From: Chloroflexota bacterium
Lineage (GTDB): Bacteria > Chloroflexota > Anaerolineae > UBA4142
Length of the DNA stretch: 37,048 bases
Direction of reading: 5' to 3'
NCBI GenBank assembly: GCA_016219275.1
Contig: JACRBM010000008.1
Span: 1 to 37,048, forward strand
Both the position numbers and the translations under genes were made by a program. A model generated the notes under the pieces. The model was not told where the DNA came from and did not search any database. It worked only from the letters and a program-made list of their open reading frames with translations. Shown here piece after piece: positions 8,350 to 17,166 of this stretch (within the stretch, counting starts at the first letter, position 1; each line of letters starts with the position of its first letter).

Positions 8350-8970
8350 GTGCGACCCGTATTGATCGGCGTCGCGGGCGGTTCCGGTTCCGGCAAGACT
8401 ACGGTCTCGCGCACGATTCTCGATACTGTTGGACGTGATCGCATCGCGTATCTGCAACACGACGCGTACTATTGCGACCGGAGTCAACTGCCAATGGCGG
8501 AGCGCGCCCAGATCAATTACGATCATCCCGATTCGCTCGAAACGGACTTGCTCGTCGCGCATCTCAAGGAATTGCGCGCGGGACGCGCGGTCGAATCGCC
8601 GCTGTACGATTTTGCGCGCCACGTGCGCCGCCCCGAATCCAAACACATCGAACCGCGCGCGGTGATCCTGGTCGAAGGCATTTTGATTTTTGTGGACCGC
8701 GCGCTCCGCGATCTGTTCGACATCAAAATTTTCGTGGACACCGATTCCGACGTGCGATTCATTCGCCGTCTGCAACGTGACATCGCCGAACGCGGGCGCA
8801 CGATGGAATCGGTCATCGCACAGTACGAAGAAACCGTGCGCCCGATGCATCTCGAATTTGTCGAGCCGAGCAAACGCTACGCCGATCTCATCATTCCGGA
8901 AGGCGGCTTTAATCAAATCGCGATTGATATGGTCGTCGCGCGGATCAACGCGATGTTGGATCATCGTTAA
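8350..8970 (+). CDS. udk: Uridine kinase
   Basis: Uridine/cytidine kinase of the pyrimidine salvage pathway: it phosphorylates uridine or cytidine to UMP or CMP with ATP or GTP. Walker A GGSGSGKTT is at residues 10-18, followed by the substrate-binding segments LQHDAYYCDRSQL and NYDHPDSLETDLL, and the lid segment RDIAERGRTMESVIAQYEETVRPMH. Length (206-212 residues) is normal. The start is uncertain: ATGs at 8332 and 8335 add six or five residues, while GTG at 8350 begins VRPVLIGVAGG as in most homologues and sits just after a TATAAT. Its stop codon overlaps the ATG of the next gene (TAATG). Confidence 0.9.
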   Translation: MRPVLIGVAGGSGSGKTTVSRTILDTVGRDRIAYLQHDAYYCDRSQLPMAERAQINYDHPDSLETDLLVAHLKELRAGRAVESPLYDFARHVRRPESKHIEPRAVILVEGILIFVDRALRDLFDIKIFVDTDSDVRFIRRLQRDIAERGRTMESVIAQYEETVRPMHLEFVEPSKRYADLIIPEGGFNQIAIDMVVARINAMLDHR

Positions 8971-10118
8971 TGCCGTCTCCGCAAGTGGTCTACTCAGTCA
9001 ACCATCGGCTCGGCGGCGGCGGGATGGGCAACAGCGTGTTAGAGATGCTGATCGGTCTTCATCAAGCTGGATTGCTTAAACAAGCGATTGTCAGCTCGTC
9101 CAAAACGGATCGGCTGCCGCGCGTGTTCATCACCGATTTGGGATTCCTGGGACGCCTTCAAAAACGCTTGGCGATTTATGATCCAAGCGGCTGGTATCTG
9201 AATTATCTCGAAAGCGTTTTCTTCGATCAGTGGGCAAGCCGCGTGATGCAACCGTGCCAGGTGTTTAGCAGTTGGACCGGCATTTGCGCGACGAGTTTGC
9301 GGATCGCACGACAACGTGGCGCGCAGACTATCCTGGGTCTCGGATCCGCCCATCCGCGCACTGTGCTCAACTTGGTGAACCGCGAACGCGAACAGTGGGG
9401 CATGTCGTCCCAGTTTGCAACTCCCCATTTGCGGCGCATCGAAAATGAAATGGCTCTCGCTGATCAACTCGTCGTGCAATCTCGATTTAGCCAAGCCACG
9501 CTCCTCGAGCGCGGAATTCCGGCGGAGAAGATTACGCGCCTTTCACTGGGTGTGAATGTCGAACGATTTTGTCCAGCCGCGGATGTGCCCGCCACGCCGT
9601 TCCGCGTTTTGTTCCTGGGTCAGGTCATGCTGAGGAAAGGGATTCAGTACCTACTCAAAGCGTGGAAACGATTGGGCTGGCGCGATGCCGAGTTGTGGGT
9701 CGTCGGCAAGGTGATGTCGGACGCGCGTCCGGTTTTACAACGATACGCGGATTTACCCGGCTTGAAATTGGTCGGCTACGTACCCGATCAATTGTCCGTA
9801 CTGCAAAGGGCGCATGTTTTTATCGCGCCATCTGTCGAGGATGGATTCGGATTGGTGGTGGTCGAAGCGATGGCGTGCGGATTACCGGTCGTCGTTTCGA
9901 ATCATACCGGCGCGGCGGATTTGATCGAGAACGGGGCGAACGGTCTGGTTATCGAATACGACCAGGTTGAGCACTATGCGCGCGCGTTGGAAACTCTGCG
10001 CGCAAACCCAGGTTTGGCGCGCCGCATGGGGCAAGCCGCGCGCGCGCTTGCGCTCCAGCATACGTGGGACGCGTATCGGGAACAGTTGGTTCGATTGCAC
10101 TTGAATGCTTCGGCGTGA
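8970..10118 (+). CDS. Glycosyltransferase family 4
   Basis: A 382-residue GT-B enzyme that would transfer a sugar from a nucleotide donor to a growing glycan at the cytoplasmic face of the membrane. The C-terminal donor domain begins near residue 210 (RVLFLGQVMLRKGIQYLL) and has the family's E-x7-E motif in EDGFGLVVVEAMACG near residue 290. The N-terminal acceptor domain starts with a glycine-rich loop (NHRLGGGGMGNSV). Donor and acceptor cannot be predicted. The ATG overlaps the udk stop, indicating translational coupling, although uridine kinase is functionally unrelated except for supplying uridine nucleotides. Confidence 0.9.
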   Translation: MPSPQVVYSVNHRLGGGGMGNSVLEMLIGLHQAGLLKQAIVSSSKTDRLPRVFITDLGFLGRLQKRLAIYDPSGWYLNYLESVFFDQWASRVMQPCQVFSSWTGICATSLRIARQRGAQTILGLGSAHPRTVLNLVNREREQWGMSSQFATPHLRRIENEMALADQLVVQSRFSQATLLERGIPAEKITRLSLGVNVERFCPAADVPATPFRVLFLGQVMLRKGIQYLLKAWKRLGWRDAELWVVGKVMSDARPVLQRYADLPGLKLVGYVPDQLSVLQRAHVFIAPSVEDGFGLVVVEAMACGLPVVVSNHTGAADLIENGANGLVIEYDQVEHYARALETLRANPGLARRMGQAARALALQHTWDAYREQLVRLHLNASA

Positions 10119-10121
10119 CTG

Positions 10122-10970
10122 ATGCTTACCTTTTTGATGGAGCGGTACAATCACACGCCAGTGTGGCTTCAAAGATTTCTACGTCATTGGCTGGTCATGC
10201 CCGGCAAACGTTTCTTGAGTCGCGGTGTGATTAATCAAGATGGTTTTGTGATTGCCAAGCGGCTTGATCAATCGGTTCCATTTCTTTTGTGGCGGCATAA
10301 ATGTTACGAACCGGCTCTCTCGACGTTGTTCCGCCAATATCTTCGCCCCGGCGATACGTTCATTGATGTCGGCGCGAACGTTGGCTATTTTACCCTGCTT
10401 GGCTCATCGTGCGTCGGACCCAGTGGGCATGTTCACAGTTTCGAGCCGAACCCGCGTGTGTTAGACGAATTGAAGCGTAACGTCGCGCTCAATCAATTTG
10501 ACCAGGTTGCTATCAACAACATCGCACTCTCCAATTGTGCTGGGAAGGTCCCGTTGTATATCGCGCCAGAGATGGACAGCGGGTTATCTTCGATGCGGCG
10601 CACAAGCGCTTTACTCACCGAGACGCAAACCGTTCCCGCGATTACCCTGGACGAATACATCGAATCGAATGGCATCGGGAAAATTCGCGCGGTGAAAATA
10701 GATGTCGAAGGAGCCGAGCTGCTAGTTTTGCAAGGGGCGCGTACCGGGCTGACTGGCTCCTTCAAACCCGACTTCATCGCGCTTGAATTTGTCCAACAAC
10801 ATCTTGCTTTCTTTGGGCATTCGAGAAACAGTGTAATTGATTTTCTTGCCAATTTAGGTTACGAACTGGGAATGCTAATCCAAGACCCAAGCAGCCCCGG
10901 ACGGATCGCGTCTTGGCATGCCCACGATCAATTGGAAGATGGCACACTCATTGCTCGGTTGATCGAGTAA
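10122..10970 (+). CDS. FkbM family methyltransferase
   Basis: The 282-residue protein carries the FkbM fold: motif I FIDVGANVGYFTLL near residue 80, acidic residue at the end of the second strand in HSFEPNPRVLDEL, and the family signature KIDVEGAELLVLQGA near residue 190. These enzymes use S-adenosylmethionine to O-methylate sugars or polyketides; in a glycan locus a sugar hydroxyl is the likely target. The gene begins three bases after the preceding glycosyltransferase. From here to about 12.8 kb the sequence is less rich in GCG and CGC codons than its surroundings. Confidence 0.88.
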   Translation: MLTFLMERYNHTPVWLQRFLRHWLVMPGKRFLSRGVINQDGFVIAKRLDQSVPFLLWRHKCYEPALSTLFRQYLRPGDTFIDVGANVGYFTLLGSSCVGPSGHVHSFEPNPRVLDELKRNVALNQFDQVAINNIALSNCAGKVPLYIAPEMDSGLSSMRRTSALLTETQTVPAITLDEYIESNGIGKIRAVKIDVEGAELLVLQGARTGLTGSFKPDFIALEFVQQHLAFFGHSRNSVIDFLANLGYELGMLIQDPSSPGRIASWHAHDQLEDGTLIARLIE

Positions 10971-10978
10971 TCACCACC

Positions 10979-12109
10979 GTGAAGTCACACTTATCCTCAC
11001 AGAAACACTCCGGCTTTTGTTCAATTGATCTGGATGAACGCGCAATGGCTGACCGATATGGACTCCGCTTTTCCAGTCACTCTGTACAATTGAAAGAAAT
11101 CACTGCTGAAGAAGCTATGTACATTCAGATGTTTCCGCTACTGAATGGACCAGACCTTGAACGCAATCGCTCGCTTAGGCAGAAACTTGCACATCCACAC
11201 GTCTGGGAGAAGTTTCATCGTGACCACGAGCGATTGACAATCCAAGTCCATGAGGAACAAGACCTACCACCTCAACCGGCAGATTGGCACGTCCCCACAG
11301 AATCAACCGAGCAACTGAAAGCGGCTTACCCGGCAACACTCTGGGGACTCCAATATGTTTCCATAGGTTCAGCGCGAATCTTGCAGGCGGGCTCGATGGC
11401 AGGACACGAGCCGTTGCTCATGCGCTGTCTTGATCCTCATCGAAAGATTGTTGTCGTAGATTTGCTGCATGAATGTGCGCGAACTACGCGCAACGCTGGT
11501 TTGGATTCGGTTGTTGCTTCGCTGTTCGCTCTACCAATGCCAACCGAATATTTTGACTGTGTTTACAACAACAACGTGATGGAACATCTTTATAACGACG
11601 CAGACATGGCGCTTCGTGAAATCCATCGTGTTCTGAAAACAGGCGGACTGTTTTCGTTCGTCATCCCACTCGAAGCAAATGAATCCAACCCCGATCTTCT
11701 TTTTCAAATGAACAATCTCAGCAAGAGTCGCAACTGGTGGTTGGTAGACCCTGGACACCCTTGGAAAACGGATTTGCCTGACATCAATTTCCGTCTGAAA
11801 GAGACTGGCTTTGAAGATATTCGGTTTGCGTTTCGCGCTCAAGACCTTGAAGCTTTCCGAAAACGAAAACACCAAGCCAAGCCGCATCGTTCTTGGGTGT
11901 TGCACTTGGTCGAAGTTGCATATTTGGCTTTTGAAGAGAGTCTGATATTTCACGAACTCGAATCGCAAACACGTCGGCTATTTCATTTTTATCGTGGTAT
12001 GTCTTATCGCTTGAAAATTCGAAGTGCCTTGAGACTGCGCAATCGCCAAGCTGAAATGCTCCAAGCACTTGTGGTTGCCCGAAAAAAATCAGCGAGTTCA
12101 ACCGGTTAA
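10979..12109 (+). CDS. Class I SAM-dependent methyltransferase
   Basis: The central part is a methyltransferase type 11 domain. Near residue 135 the segment RILQAGSMAGHEPLLM stands in the place of motif I, with the usual DxGxG weakly conserved; IVVVDLLHECARTTR gives the acidic second strand, FDCVYNNNVMEHLYN motif IV and LREIHRVLKTGGLFSFVIP the end of the core. The last 100 residues are rich in Arg and Lys. The start is unclear: GTG at 10979 begins eight bases after the upstream stop and ATG at 11045 is an alternative; an ATG at 10913 would overlap the upstream gene by 58 bases. Substrate unknown; the context suggests a sugar or lipid-linked glycan. Confidence 0.75.
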   Translation: MKSHLSSQKHSGFCSIDLDERAMADRYGLRFSSHSVQLKEITAEEAMYIQMFPLLNGPDLERNRSLRQKLAHPHVWEKFHRDHERLTIQVHEEQDLPPQPADWHVPTESTEQLKAAYPATLWGLQYVSIGSARILQAGSMAGHEPLLMRCLDPHRKIVVVDLLHECARTTRNAGLDSVVASLFALPMPTEYFDCVYNNNVMEHLYNDADMALREIHRVLKTGGLFSFVIPLEANESNPDLLFQMNNLSKSRNWWLVDPGHPWKTDLPDINFRLKETGFEDIRFAFRAQDLEAFRKRKHQAKPHRSWVLHLVEVAYLAFEESLIFHELESQTRRLFHFYRGMSYRLKIRSALRLRNRQAEMLQALVVARKKSASSTG

Positions 12110-12139
12110 ACGAATACCGCGCGAGGTCGCAGCTAAAAA

Positions 12140-13585
12140 ATGGGAATATCTTCGCGTGTTCTGCGCGGCGCACTGTTTCTCAGTGCCAGTACAGCAACTA
12201 GCATCCTGGTTGGCTTTTTGGGCGGAATCCTATTGGCGCGTCTTTTGGCTCCAAATGATTTCGGCACATTTGCGTTGGCAGCAACCTTGAATCTTATTGT
12301 CGATATCCGGGTTAAGTTGCAGTTGGACCAAAAATACTTGCGTGATAGAGATGAGCACCCCGAACTTTTCGACACCTTCTTCAGCCTTAGTTTTGGTTTA
12401 GCCGGGATTTCATTCGGTTTATTAGGGATCGCCGGCGTTTTAGCAGTAGGGTTGGGGCGCGCTGATCTTGCGATTTGTTTGCTCGTCTTCGGGTTACTTG
12501 GTCTGCTTGAGCCGTACAGCACAAGCATACGCCTTTCGATTGAGAAACAAGTTGCTTTCCGCGCTGTATCCTTCATCCAATTGTTTGCTAGTACGAGTCA
12601 GTTTGTGGCATCACTGGGAGGCGCACTAGCCGGCTGGGGGCTGTGGAGTCTACTTTTCGGTCAAGGTGTTGGAGCATTGGTCACAGTCATGTGGTATCTG
12701 AAAATTGCTCCGCGCCGACCTCGATGGCGTCTCCAACGCGCTCTCGCGTGTGAGTTCTTGGCATACGGAATGAAATACGGCGCGGTCTATGCGATCTCGC
12801 TGATTGTTCTGACCCAGTTCGACAACTTTATCATCGGTTTGTTCAGCGGCACCTTCCTCCTGGGTTTCTACGATCGCGCGTATCGCACATCGCTGTGGCC
12901 CACATTGCTCGTGTCGTCCGCGCTCGGACGAATTTCGTTGCCGACGTACGCGCAGTTGCAGGACGATCCGGTGCGACTTGGCAAAGCATTCTCGATGGTC
13001 TTGTGGACCGTCCTGACCTTGACGACGCCATTAGCACTGGTCTTGCTCGTCACCGCACCCGATTTGGTTGTGACGCTGTACGGCGCGAAATGGCTGCCGA
13101 GCGTGCCGATTCTCCAAGTGCTCGCGGCATTTTCGATGTTTCGTCCATTGTGGGACGATATGGTTTCGATTCTCGTCGCGACGCGGCGTCCCGGTCAAAT
13201 GGCGCGTCTCGTTTTCATTCAAGCGTGCGTGTTGATCGCGCTCGCGGTACCGCTCACCTGGTTCTGGGGCGCAGTGGGCACAGCCGTGAGTGTCGGAATT
13301 GCATTTCTCATCTCCGCCGGCTTTTTATTGTATTTTGGCAAAACCGTTTTGCAGATCAATTTGATGCAGAACGCATTCAAGCCCTTGTTCAACAGCGCGC
13401 TCGCGTTGATTCTATTCCTGGGTTTTACGCGAATCGTGCCGCTGGATTCCGCGCCCGCATGGTTTCGTTTCTTTTCGTTTGCCGGATTGATTTTGCTTTT
13501 CTATGCGTCGGTGAGCTGGGTGTCGAGTCGCCGTGACATCGTGGATCGCACGCGCTATATTTATTCTCTCGTGCGAGGGAATTGA
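12140..13585 (+). CDS. Oligosaccharide flippase, MOP superfamily (Wzx-like)
   Basis: A 481-residue integral membrane protein with about 12-14 hydrophobic segments. The opening GALFLSASTATSILVGFLGG and LARLLAPNDFGTFALA are typical of polysaccharide-biosynthesis flippases that move lipid-linked oligosaccharides across the inner membrane. It is the export step expected for the surrounding glycosyltransferases. Codon use changes within the gene: the first 600-700 bases lack the CGCG-rich pattern and the rest has it. No classical ribosome site is close to the ATG; GAGG is 14 bases away. The TGA overlaps the next ATG. Confidence 0.9.
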   Translation: MGISSRVLRGALFLSASTATSILVGFLGGILLARLLAPNDFGTFALAATLNLIVDIRVKLQLDQKYLRDRDEHPELFDTFFSLSFGLAGISFGLLGIAGVLAVGLGRADLAICLLVFGLLGLLEPYSTSIRLSIEKQVAFRAVSFIQLFASTSQFVASLGGALAGWGLWSLLFGQGVGALVTVMWYLKIAPRRPRWRLQRALACEFLAYGMKYGAVYAISLIVLTQFDNFIIGLFSGTFLLGFYDRAYRTSLWPTLLVSSALGRISLPTYAQLQDDPVRLGKAFSMVLWTVLTLTTPLALVLLVTAPDLVVTLYGAKWLPSVPILQVLAAFSMFRPLWDDMVSILVATRRPGQMARLVFIQACVLIALAVPLTWFWGAVGTAVSVGIAFLISAGFLLYFGKTVLQINLMQNAFKPLFNSALALILFLGFTRIVPLDSAPAWFRFFSFAGLILLFYASVSWVSSRRDIVDRTRYIYSLVRGN

Positions 13586-14502
13586 TGCGTTTCTCTGTCG
13601 TCATTCCGACCTTCAATCGCAAGGACGTTTTACGGCAATGCCTCAAATCGTTGCAAGCCCAAGACCATCCGGATTTCGAAGTGTTGGTTGTGGATGGCGG
13701 GAACGATGGCACGGACGAATTGCTCGCGCGCGAGTTTCCCGATTTTCGTTATCTGCGCGAAACACGTTCGGGTCCCTCGGTCGCGCGCAACCTGGGAATT
13801 CAACACGCGACCGGCGACATTATCGCGTTCACCGACGACGATAACGTCGCACCGCCGGATTGGCTCGCGCGCATTGCTGATGGATACGCGCGTCATCCCG
13901 AAGTGAGCGGGGTCGCCGGGAGATGCGAACCTCCCGAAGACGTGTGGCGCAAAAATGTTCTCGCGCGGCAAGAGTTGTGGGGGACCTGGTATACTTATGG
14001 ACTGACGCCTGATCGCGCGGAATTTGTAGGCGGTGAGCTGGATGTTCCCGGCGCGACGAACAACGTCTCGTATCGGCGAGCGGTCCTGTTGCAAGTCGGC
14101 GGTTTCGCCACCACGTTCACGCGCCACATTGCCGGCGAAGAGCGCGAATTGCGTGAACGCATTTACGCGCAAGGATACACCCGTTTTCTGTACGTGCCAG
14201 TCAAGGTGCTTCACCTGCGTTCGTACACTTGGACAGGATTTTTCACGCAATCACTCGAAACCGCGCTCGGTGTCCGGCGTCATCTGCAGAGACGCGCGCG
14301 CGATGCCCAACCACCCGATCCAACCGATCGCGTGAATCGCGGCAAGATTCCCGGCTTGCGTCAAGCCATCGCGGCACGCGACCTCAAACTGATTGCAGTG
14401 CTGATCATCGAGCGCGTGGTATACTCGCTTGGGCGCATCCTGCCAGAGCGGAGCGTGCTCGAATTGATCGCATTCATTTCGAACCTGGGTTCGCGCAAAT
14501 GA
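13585..14502 (+). CDS. Glycosyltransferase family 2
   Basis: A 305-residue GT-A enzyme. The N-terminal nucleotide-sugar fold is complete: SVVIPTFNRKDVLRQCLKSL at residue 4, VLVVDGGNDGT, and the metal-binding acidic cluster FTDDDN near residue 90. The acceptor half includes GATNNVSYRRAVLLQVGGF followed by GEERELRERI, equivalent to the catalytic ED/ExDL region. The C-terminus has one hydrophobic stretch (LIAVLIIERVVYSLG) that may touch the membrane. The ATG overlaps the flippase TGA (TGATG), and GAGGGA at 13575-13580 is the ribosome site. Sugar specificity unknown. Confidence 0.9.
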   Translation: MRFSVVIPTFNRKDVLRQCLKSLQAQDHPDFEVLVVDGGNDGTDELLAREFPDFRYLRETRSGPSVARNLGIQHATGDIIAFTDDDNVAPPDWLARIADGYARHPEVSGVAGRCEPPEDVWRKNVLARQELWGTWYTYGLTPDRAEFVGGELDVPGATNNVSYRRAVLLQVGGFATTFTRHIAGEERELRERIYAQGYTRFLYVPVKVLHLRSYTWTGFFTQSLETALGVRRHLQRRARDAQPPDPTDRVNRGKIPGLRQAIAARDLKLIAVLIIERVVYSLGRILPERSVLELIAFISNLGSRK

Positions 14503-15203
14503 TTCCCGTCGAATTTTCTGCGATGGCGCAAGCCATCCAAGAACTCGAACCGGCAATACTCATCGCCGACTCCGTCGCCGGTCAACGACGCGTGCTCAAT
14601 GTTGGTCCATCCTGGGGACGCGATTATTATGCGTTGACCCAGCGCGGTCACCGAGTTTTCAATTTGGATATCGCGCTGCAAACCCATTTGCCGCAAACCA
14701 TTCTCGCGAATGTCGCTCACGCGATTCCGTTTCCCGATCAGACCTTTAACGCGGTGCTCTTACCCGAAGTGCTCGAACACATTTGGAACGATTTCGACGC
14801 GTTGCGCGAGGCGCGACGCGTGCTCAAAGACGATGGACGACTCGTCGTGACGATTCCGTTTTACAGCGACGCGCCCGAATACCACGTGCGCGTTCATTCC
14901 GGCAAAACGATTCTGCGTCTCTTGCAAGCGAATGGCTTTGCGCCGCTCGATTATGTGGAACGCGGCGGTCTCGTGAGTTTCCCGCGCCTCATTCACGCGA
15001 CGCGCAAACTGTTTCGCCTCGTCGGTCGAGGTGACGCCTTCGCGCACTGGGTTATCCGCGTGGACACGTGGCTGGGTCATCGGCGATTGCCGTTGCGTCG
15101 TTGGTTGAATGGGTACGGTTGCGTCGTCGTGCCGCGCAAAGATCGCGCAGTGGATTACACGCAACTCAACGCAACCGAATTCCGGCATTCGCGCGAAGGA
15201 TGA
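14499..15203 (+). CDS. Class I SAM-dependent methyltransferase
   Basis: The 234-residue protein has a methyltransferase type 11 core: RVLNVGPSWGRDYYAL (motif I, residues about 31-46), VFNLDI (second strand), FNAVLLPEVLEHIWN (motif IV) and ARRVLKDDGRLVVTIPF. The C-terminal quarter is basic. I chose the ATG at 14499 because it overlaps the preceding TGA (ATGA) and the domain begins soon after; the frame stays open upstream but that part only shadows the GT2 gene. Probably modifies a sugar of the same glycan; this rests on context only. Confidence 0.82.
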   Translation: MIPVEFSAMAQAIQELEPAILIADSVAGQRRVLNVGPSWGRDYYALTQRGHRVFNLDIALQTHLPQTILANVAHAIPFPDQTFNAVLLPEVLEHIWNDFDALREARRVLKDDGRLVVTIPFYSDAPEYHVRVHSGKTILRLLQANGFAPLDYVERGGLVSFPRLIHATRKLFRLVGRGDAFAHWVIRVDTWLGHRRLPLRRWLNGYGCVVVPRKDRAVDYTQLNATEFRHSREG

Positions 15204-16222
15204 AGCGCATGGAGGTCTCTACCATTACGCTCGAATATGTTCGGTGTGTTTTGTGCGAACAGGATGACGCACAAATCGTCTTGACCGCGCAGGACTGGCT
15301 TCACAATCTGCCCGGCGAATTTCGCGTCGTGCGTTGCGGGCAATGCGGAATGGTGTATCTAAATCCGCGTCCTACGCGCGCCGATATGTTGCGTTTCTAT
15401 CCGGCGGATTACGCGTACGCGCCGGACGTGACAACCCAACACCAAAAGGAATCATGGCGCGCGCGCTTGCATCGCGCGATTCTCATTCGCGATTATGGCT
15501 ATCCCTTGCCACAACCCGCGTTGCCACGATGGTCAAATCCAATCGTGGCGGCGTATCACGCGTTGTATCAAACCATCGCTTTGCCGATTTTGCTCTGGCG
15601 TCCCAGCGGACGTTTACTCGATGTGGGATGTGGCAAGGGCGATTATCTCGCCGCGCAACGAGATTTGGGATGGCAAGTGGTCGGAGTCGAGATCAATCCC
15701 CATGCGGTGCGGCACGCGCGCGATGTTTTGAACCTTGAGATTTTGGACAGCGACCTAGCTGATGCACCATTGGCGGAAAATTCTTTTGACGCGACTACCA
15801 TGTGGTGGTACCTGGAACACGTTCCCGATCCGCTCCAAGTTTTGCGACACGCGCGGCGATTGATTAAGCCCGACGGGGTGTTGGTGATCGGCGTGCCGAA
15901 CTGGGACAGCGTGGACGTGAAAATTTTCCGAGACGCATGGTATCATCTAGATGTTCCGCGTCACCAGTCGTTTTTCACGCCGACCACCTTGACCGCGATG
16001 CTTCGCCGCGCCGGTTTCCAAACGATCTCGTTGCGCGGCTCGTCGTGGTTGAACGATCCGGCGCAGAGTGTGGAGCGTTGGCTGGCGATTCGTCGCAACA
16101 AACGGTGGACGATGCCTGGGCTGGTTCGCAAGTTACTCACGCCCCTGGGTTGGCTTGCCGGGCGCTCCAATCGCGGCAGTGTGATGTACGCGCTCGCGTA
16201 TCCTCACGCCGACAATGGTTAG
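15200..16222 (+). CDS. Methyltransferase with N-terminal zinc-ribbon-like Cys motifs
   Basis: The first 60 residues carry a CxxC pair (VRCVLCEQ) and a second one (RCGQCGMVYLNPRP), the four-cysteine layout seen in a family of sugar-modifying methyltransferases. The SAM fold follows: RLLDVGCGKGDYLAAQ near residue 137, VVGVEINPHAV, FDATTMWWYLEHVPDP and RLIKPDGVLVIGVPNW. The ATG at 15200 overlaps the upstream TGA; an ATG three codons later (15209) has AAGGA eight bases upstream and is an equally good choice. About 338-341 residues, normal for the family. Substrate unknown. Confidence 0.85.
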   Translation: MKRMEVSTITLEYVRCVLCEQDDAQIVLTAQDWLHNLPGEFRVVRCGQCGMVYLNPRPTRADMLRFYPADYAYAPDVTTQHQKESWRARLHRAILIRDYGYPLPQPALPRWSNPIVAAYHALYQTIALPILLWRPSGRLLDVGCGKGDYLAAQRDLGWQVVGVEINPHAVRHARDVLNLEILDSDLADAPLAENSFDATTMWWYLEHVPDPLQVLRHARRLIKPDGVLVIGVPNWDSVDVKIFRDAWYHLDVPRHQSFFTPTTLTAMLRRAGFQTISLRGSSWLNDPAQSVERWLAIRRNKRWTMPGLVRKLLTPLGWLAGRSNRGSVMYALAYPHADNG

Positions 16223-17153
16223 CCCTGCCGTGTCCACATTCCTTTCGATTGTGATTTTGAACTATAACACGCGCGAACTGTTGGCGCGGTGTTTGCATTC
16301 AGTTGAACGTTGCGTGCCCGACGCGCAAGTAATCGTGGTAGACAACGCGTCTACCGACGATTCCGCCGCGTTGGTGAGCGAAACATTTTCGTCGGTTCGC
16401 CTGATTGCTAATTCAAACAATCGTGGTTTCGCGCGCGGCATGAATCAGGGCTTGAGTGAATTTACCGCGCCATTCGTTTTCGCCTTGAACGCAGATACCG
16501 AACTGACGCCAACAACCTTGCCGCCGCTTCTTGCCGCTGCCACACAATTGCCGCGCGCGGGCATCCTGGCTCCAACACAGATCGCGTCCGACGGCGCGCC
16601 GCTCGCCTCCGCGTTTCCTGATCCAACATTAATATCCGAGATGATGCGTCTGATTTTCTTTCGCGATCATCTAGCCGCGCGTTTTCATCGCGGCGCGTGG
16701 CGCGTCCGAACAGGTGACATTCCCGAACGCGTGAATTGGCTGATGGGCGCGGCATTGCTCTTTCGACGCGAGTGCCTGCAATCCGTCGGCGGATTCGACG
16801 AGACGCAGTTCATGTACGGCGAAGACTGGGACATTTGTTATCGCGCGCGTCAAAACAACTGGCGCGTTTATCTCGTCCCGGCTGCTCGAATCATTCATCA
16901 CACGAATGTCGCGGGGAAACAAGCGTTCGGCGCGTCGCGTCAGGCGCGCGTGCTAGAAGCGAACTTGCACTTTCATGCCAAGCATTTTGGCGATGCGAGT
17001 CGCCGCGCGCTGGCGTTTCTGTATTTGATCGGCGGACTGTTGCGTTTACCCTGGCTCGGCGCGCTTTATCTCGCGCAACCGGCGCATCTGGGTTGGCAAA
17101 GTCAAATCGAAGAAGTGCGAGTGGCGTGGCGCGCGTTGGCGCGCGTCCGTTAA
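16215..17153 (+). CDS. Glycosyltransferase family 2 (rhamnosyltransferase-like)
   Basis: A 312-residue GT-A enzyme with LSIVILNYNTRELLARCLHS near residue 10, VIVVDNASTDDSAALV, NRGFARGMNQGL and the metal-binding region FALNADTEL around residue 92. The acceptor-side motif NWLMGAALLFRRECLQSVGGFDE is followed by MYGEDWDICYRAR, which contains the catalytic E-D-x-D pattern. This arrangement is typical of the WbbL-like group that adds rhamnose or similar deoxysugars. It overlaps the end of the upstream methyltransferase by eight bases. Confidence 0.9.
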   Translation: MVSPAVSTFLSIVILNYNTRELLARCLHSVERCVPDAQVIVVDNASTDDSAALVSETFSSVRLIANSNNRGFARGMNQGLSEFTAPFVFALNADTELTPTTLPPLLAAATQLPRAGILAPTQIASDGAPLASAFPDPTLISEMMRLIFFRDHLAARFHRGAWRVRTGDIPERVNWLMGAALLFRRECLQSVGGFDETQFMYGEDWDICYRARQNNWRVYLVPAARIIHHTNVAGKQAFGASRQARVLEANLHFHAKHFGDASRRALAFLYLIGGLLRLPWLGALYLAQPAHLGWQSQIEEVRVAWRALARVR

Positions 17154-17166
17154 CCTTAAATTCAAA

